Shown: positions 60,488 through 64,000 of the stretch, piece after piece
How positions within the stretch are numbered: position 1 is the stretch's first letter
How the letters are laid out: each line of letters begins with the position of its first letter
Source of the DNA: Trichuris trichiura
Lineage: Eukaryota; Nematoda; Enoplea; Trichinellida; Trichuridae
DNA length: 64,000 nucleotides
Assembly (NCBI GenBank): GCA_037903355.1
Contig: JBAJFE010000014.1
Location: 1,550,001-1,614,000, forward strand
Direction of reading: 5' to 3'
Notes under the pieces: model-generated
Seen by the model: only the letters and a program-made list of their open reading frames with translations
The model's database searches: none
Told to the model about the DNA's origin: nothing
Made by a program: the position numbers and the translations under genes

Positions 60488-60901
60488 CAGCCATTCTCAA
60501 CCTTTTCTGCGCTAGGCCCCCCTTGGAAGGTGTCTTCAGGTGCCAGGCCCCCCCTTTTCCTATTGGTCGATTAATTTTTGCGTTTTTTGTATAGGAGCCA
60601 ATCAGCTTTCAACGGCAACCTCCTAGTATCAAGTTAATGCAATGATACAATGCGAATATATAGTCGTCAAATCATTTGAAAAGAGCCCTTGGGGTTCTTC
60701 GAAACTAACAATGAAACAATTTCGTCGAGTCGAGTGAGAATTTATGCCAATCCTCTATAAAGGGATGCTGCTAAGGGTTAACCAATCCTCTATAGAGGAC
60801 TGGCATAAATTTTCACCCTTCCGATCTACCTAACTACGCTTGTTCCAATAAGGCTTTTCAGCCCCCCTTGGGGGCCCCAGGCCCCCCGTTGAGAATGGCT
60901 G
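60488..60901. mobile_element. hAT MITE, 414 bp, abutting the outer hAT end
   Basis: Perfect 14-bp terminal repeats CAGCCATTCTCAAC and GTTGAGAATGGCTG, with an exact 8-bp target duplication GTTTAGAG (60480-60487 and 60902-60909). The repeats differ from those of the 55071-60479 element except for TTCTCAAC, so it is a related but distinct family. Internal GGCCCC-rich subterminal motifs. No coding capacity. Confidence 0.93.
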
Positions 60902-61729
60902 GTTTAGAGCAAGTATCCCGGGGAACTGCTGCCGGCCTGAGACCACTTTGCTCGTAGTAATCATACAAAAAATGGGCGCCCGAACAAAGTCCACCGCTAG
61001 TCAGCGCTATTTGCTGACTTGTATAGAAAATGGCGGTGTAACTTTTGGAAAGTCTCAGGTTTACGGGAAACGTCTCCTTGCAATGCATTGGTTTTGTTTT
61101 TTTGTTTCAGTACAGGTTACTGAAACAGCCCGAAAGTTTAATAAGGCAACTGATAGCGACTATATACATTTATATACTATAAGTTTAATTTCGAACGCGG
61201 AGATATTCATATCGGCAATGTATTAATAAAGCCTACAAAGCATCAATTTCTCAGTATGTCACCCTGAAAATCTTTAGCGCAAGAAGTCATTCATCTTTAA
61301 CGCCCACGCCCATGAAGAGTAGACTTTCTACACAAAATATTCGTTTATCTTAAAAAACAAAAGCTTATTGCTTGTTAAGCTTTACGAAGAGTGAGCACTT
61401 CGTATTGTCTTTGCGATGGTGCTCAATGAAGTGGTATTTGTTCGTTTGTATTGCTGCGACTGGTCATTAGTGTTTGGTACTTGAGCGTTCTTCCGCGCGA
61501 TGAATAACTTGCAGCATACGAAGTTTAAAATAAGTGCGTTTCAGGCTCACAAAGAGAGGTTCGGGCGCGGAAGCTGACCTGGTCAGTGACCGTTTCAACG
61601 TAGCTGAGTGTTTGTTCCTGTTTCAGCTGGTAAATAAATCTTTGTTTCCTTTCGTGTCAGCTAACAATTATTTTATTTGCTCAGTTAGCTTTGCCAACTG
61701 CTTACGCAAACCGCCCGGACCTGATCATA

Positions 61730-61885
61730 ATGGAGTTTGACTTTTTTGAGTCATTCTTCCAGGGCATTATGCCGTCGTTTTATGGTTACGTGGTATCAAA
61801 TTTAATGGCGTTGGCCTCTGGGCGCCTGTTCATTATTGCGACGGTATATGCAATCGTAGCAATACTTGCACCGTTTTATATCTGA
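61730..61885 (+). CDS. Candidate small hydrophobic protein (51 aa) or last exon
   Basis: ATG at 61730, TGA at 61883. The product is mostly hydrophobic, with a segment LFIIATVYAIVAILAPFYI at the C-terminus and a weaker one before it (FYGYVVSNLMALA). An acceptor-like TTTGCTCAG lies at about 61675-61683, and the frame is open from there (LALPTAYANRPDLI), so this may be the terminal exon of a longer membrane protein. Family unknown. Confidence 0.3.
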   Translation: MEFDFFESFFQGIMPSFYGYVVSNLMALASGRLFIIATVYAIVAILAPFYI

Positions 61886-62908
61886 TTCTAATGAAGTGCA
61901 CTTTCCTTAATGCAAGAGAGTATCTTGCGTCTGTCCTGGTCCCGCTTGCTGGAGACAATCCTTGTTTTTGAGAATATTGCGGACAGTGGTTCAGTGGATA
62001 GTGAGTGTATGTCAGCGGTAGCAAACGCAATAATACAACTGCGGAATGTGTAACCGGTCCTGAAATCAGTTTTCCTGACTTCAAAACGAAGCGGACATAT
62101 GGAAGAGGTGCCTGGCAGGTCTTCAAATGCTGGCGTTTAGTGACCATAGTCATGAGGAAGCTAACTGCAAGGTCACTCATTTTTCAATGCCAATGATTCC
62201 TGTCGCTTTGTGACCGACTGTGGCAGTGCCAACAGGTGGATGAATCCCGCAGGGCACAGAGCGAGGACGCACAGAATACCGCTCTGAATAGTCTCGCACC
62301 CTAATGGGTGCATTGACTAGCGTCTATACATAGAAATGCTTGAGATTTTTTTCACTAATACAGTAGTTTACTGACTTAATAAAAAATAGTGTTTATTGGT
62401 GTTCAACAAATGATCAGCTGTGACTTTTGCAAATTAGACGAGATGGAGCTACTAGCATGCGAACTGGTACTATGATGGATTTTTTATAAATAGGTAATCT
62501 AAGAGAAAATAAATGATAAGAAGGTACAAACGTAATTTAACAATCTTCCCTTTAAACATTGCTGTCCCAGCCACGCACTAACATGCTTCGTTTATTTAAC
62601 GCTCCAATAGGGGTACCTTAGGTAAATTGTTCATGGGGAGCGCGCACGATTTAAATCGCTTTTCCAAGTTCAAACACATGGTTTCCCTTTTCACGACAGA
62701 ATATTAAATTTCAAAAAGCCTTTAGAAGAAACAGTATTTTAAATTTTAAGTACAGTTCTAATACAGTAAGGCTTTGATTATTCGGATCGTCAGAGAAGCG
62801 AAAACTGTCAAACTGGTAAGCCCTAGACATTCTAAAAATGCAAGGAGCTGTTATGGACAAATGAAGGCCCTCACGCCAATTATGCTATTTCTTTCGACAG
62901 AATTTTTT

Positions 62909-63172
62909 ATAGTGTCTGATCTTCTACGGCTTTTCCCGTTTATTTGTTGTGCTTGTATCTGTAAATTAGACGAAACAACTGCTCTACCAACGGGTGGATG
63001 AGCCGTTATTAAGAAAAATTGTACAGATGTCAATGCACTCAACTTTTTAATGTTCAAAGCTTTCGGAACGCTCTAGTTCCGTCGTCAGTGAGGTGGTGGA
63101 CAAGATCAGACACGTCAAGGTCCGTCAAGCACAACAAATAAACGGGAAAAGCCGTAGAAGATCAGACACTAT
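62909..63172. repeat. Perfect 47-bp inverted repeat enclosing a Penelope-type terminal fragment
   Basis: Arms 62909-62955 and 63126-63172 are exact reverse complements (outer end ATAGTGTCTGATCTTCTACG). Between them, CTACCAACGGGTGGATGAGC (about 62985) and TTTCGGAACG with GTTCCGTCGTCAGTG (63061-63090) match the non-coding 3' region of the Penelope-like element at 24.78-24.88 kb, in the same relative orientation. It is a short terminal fragment with no RT. Confidence 0.8.
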
Positions 63173-63380
63173 GAAAACCAATCCCGTTACGAAGCACCCA
63201 GTGTTCAAGAATTTTTTATGTTAATAATGTTTTATATATACAACAGAATATTCGCTAGAGAGCTTAGTTACTGTAAAAAGACAACACTGAAAGCTGGTGA
63301 AATAAACTTACCAACATAAAGATGAACAAAAATTCAGAAGAGTGCAGTGTTGATGAAGAAACAGCTGAGATTAACAGGCC

Positions 63381-63515
63381 TACGCGGAATAACAGACTTT
63401 GATGCTAAATTTGGGCATTAATTTGAAACAAATTTTATAAGGTAGATTGTTACCGCCACATTTGGTCAGTAGCGCAATGTGGCAAAAAGCTGGAATTAGT
63501 CCAGTGCTTTCCGTC

Positions 63516-63553
<38 letters not shown>

Positions 63554-64000
63554 GAGCCTGTAAGTTTTAAATTTCAAGATCAACAAAGGCGCTATCGTTT
63601 ACCGTTGCACGAAGCGGCGGCAACGCCTGAACTGCGCGACGTTAAGCAACGTTCATTTCTTTTATCAAAGTTAAACAAAGATAAAAGTGCTCAAGACTGA
63701 CTTTGAAAACTCACTGACAAAAGCGGGAGAAGAATTCTTAGTTACAAAGGCATTAAAATGTTATCATGGGTTGTTGAATCATCAATTAATCCAACATTCT
63801 GAAAAACTAACGCTAAATGCGTAATGTCCTCCTTTTATGAAATGTTAATATTAGAGGTGTTTATCAGTTCCAGTTTTACGGTATAGTTTGTATGGTCTTT
63901 TTTGGCGTTATAATGGTAAACTTATTTCTTGCTATCCAATTTTGTTAACTCGTGATTATACTGCTTTGCAATTCGTTATGAATAATAAGATGCTGATAAT
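63381..64000. repeat. Dispersed repeat, copy 2 (truncated by window end), with (TA)n tract
   Basis: Direct-orientation copy of 49899-50507, over 95% identical by eye. The main difference is a (TA)15 expansion at about 63520-63550. High identity implies a recent duplication or a young element. Confidence 0.9.

Overview
The window looks like nuclear DNA of an AT-rich metazoan with compact, intron-rich genes. Most introns are 43-90 nt, and many 3' splice sites are TAG or AAG rather than CAG. The gene set (SMC3, NDUFS2, DMAC2, ZNF622/REI1, TAF1B, an ER protein disulfide isomerase, cathepsin B and a degenerate S1 protease) together with mariner, Tigger, hAT and Penelope-like elements fits a nematode. 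A Dorylaimia/whipworm-type worm is my best guess, but this is inference: no ribosomal or mitochondrial marker is present.

Layout. 1-6722 (-) is the 5' portion of a gene resembling TAF1B, the RNA polymerase I core factor; it runs off the left edge and carries a Tigger fragment in an intron. 6996-17150 (-) is a complete SMC3 gene that I could resolve into 31 exons with consistent splice phase (about 1,198 aa); one intron holds two related pogo-type MITEs. 17151-21582 is gene-poor. 21583-23013 (-) is an intronless NDUFS2 gene, divergent from a small hypothetical gene (23519-23788, +). 24667-26725 (-) is a Penelope-like retroelement. 27503-31629 (+) holds a small membrane-protein candidate, DMAC2 (a complex I assembly factor) and ZNF622. 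33753-34173 is a fold-back element with 163-bp arms, the best example of a family with remnants at about 35.3 and 53.1 kb. 34760-38106 (+) is an S1-family gene whose catalytic residues are replaced. 40807-42125 is a dead mariner. 42745-46266 (-) is a PDI-family gene with altered active sites and an HSEL C-terminus. 48039-49726 (-) is an AKAP7-like 2H phosphoesterase. 51261-52842 (-) is a complete seven-exon cathepsin B with an altered occluding loop. 55071-60901 is a nest of DNA transposons: a hAT carrying a Tigger that itself carries a hAT MITE, with another hAT MITE abutting the outer right end. 62909-63172 is a Penelope-type terminal fragment between perfect 47-bp inverted repeats. A repeat of at least 610 bp occurs at 49899-50507 and again at 63381-64000, where it leaves the window.

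Functional themes. NDUFS2 and DMAC2 both serve mitochondrial complex I, about 6 kb apart. PDI, cathepsin B and the S1 homologue are secretory-pathway proteins, and each departs from its family at a key site. At least four introns across three genes use GC rather than GT donors, more than expected for so few introns.
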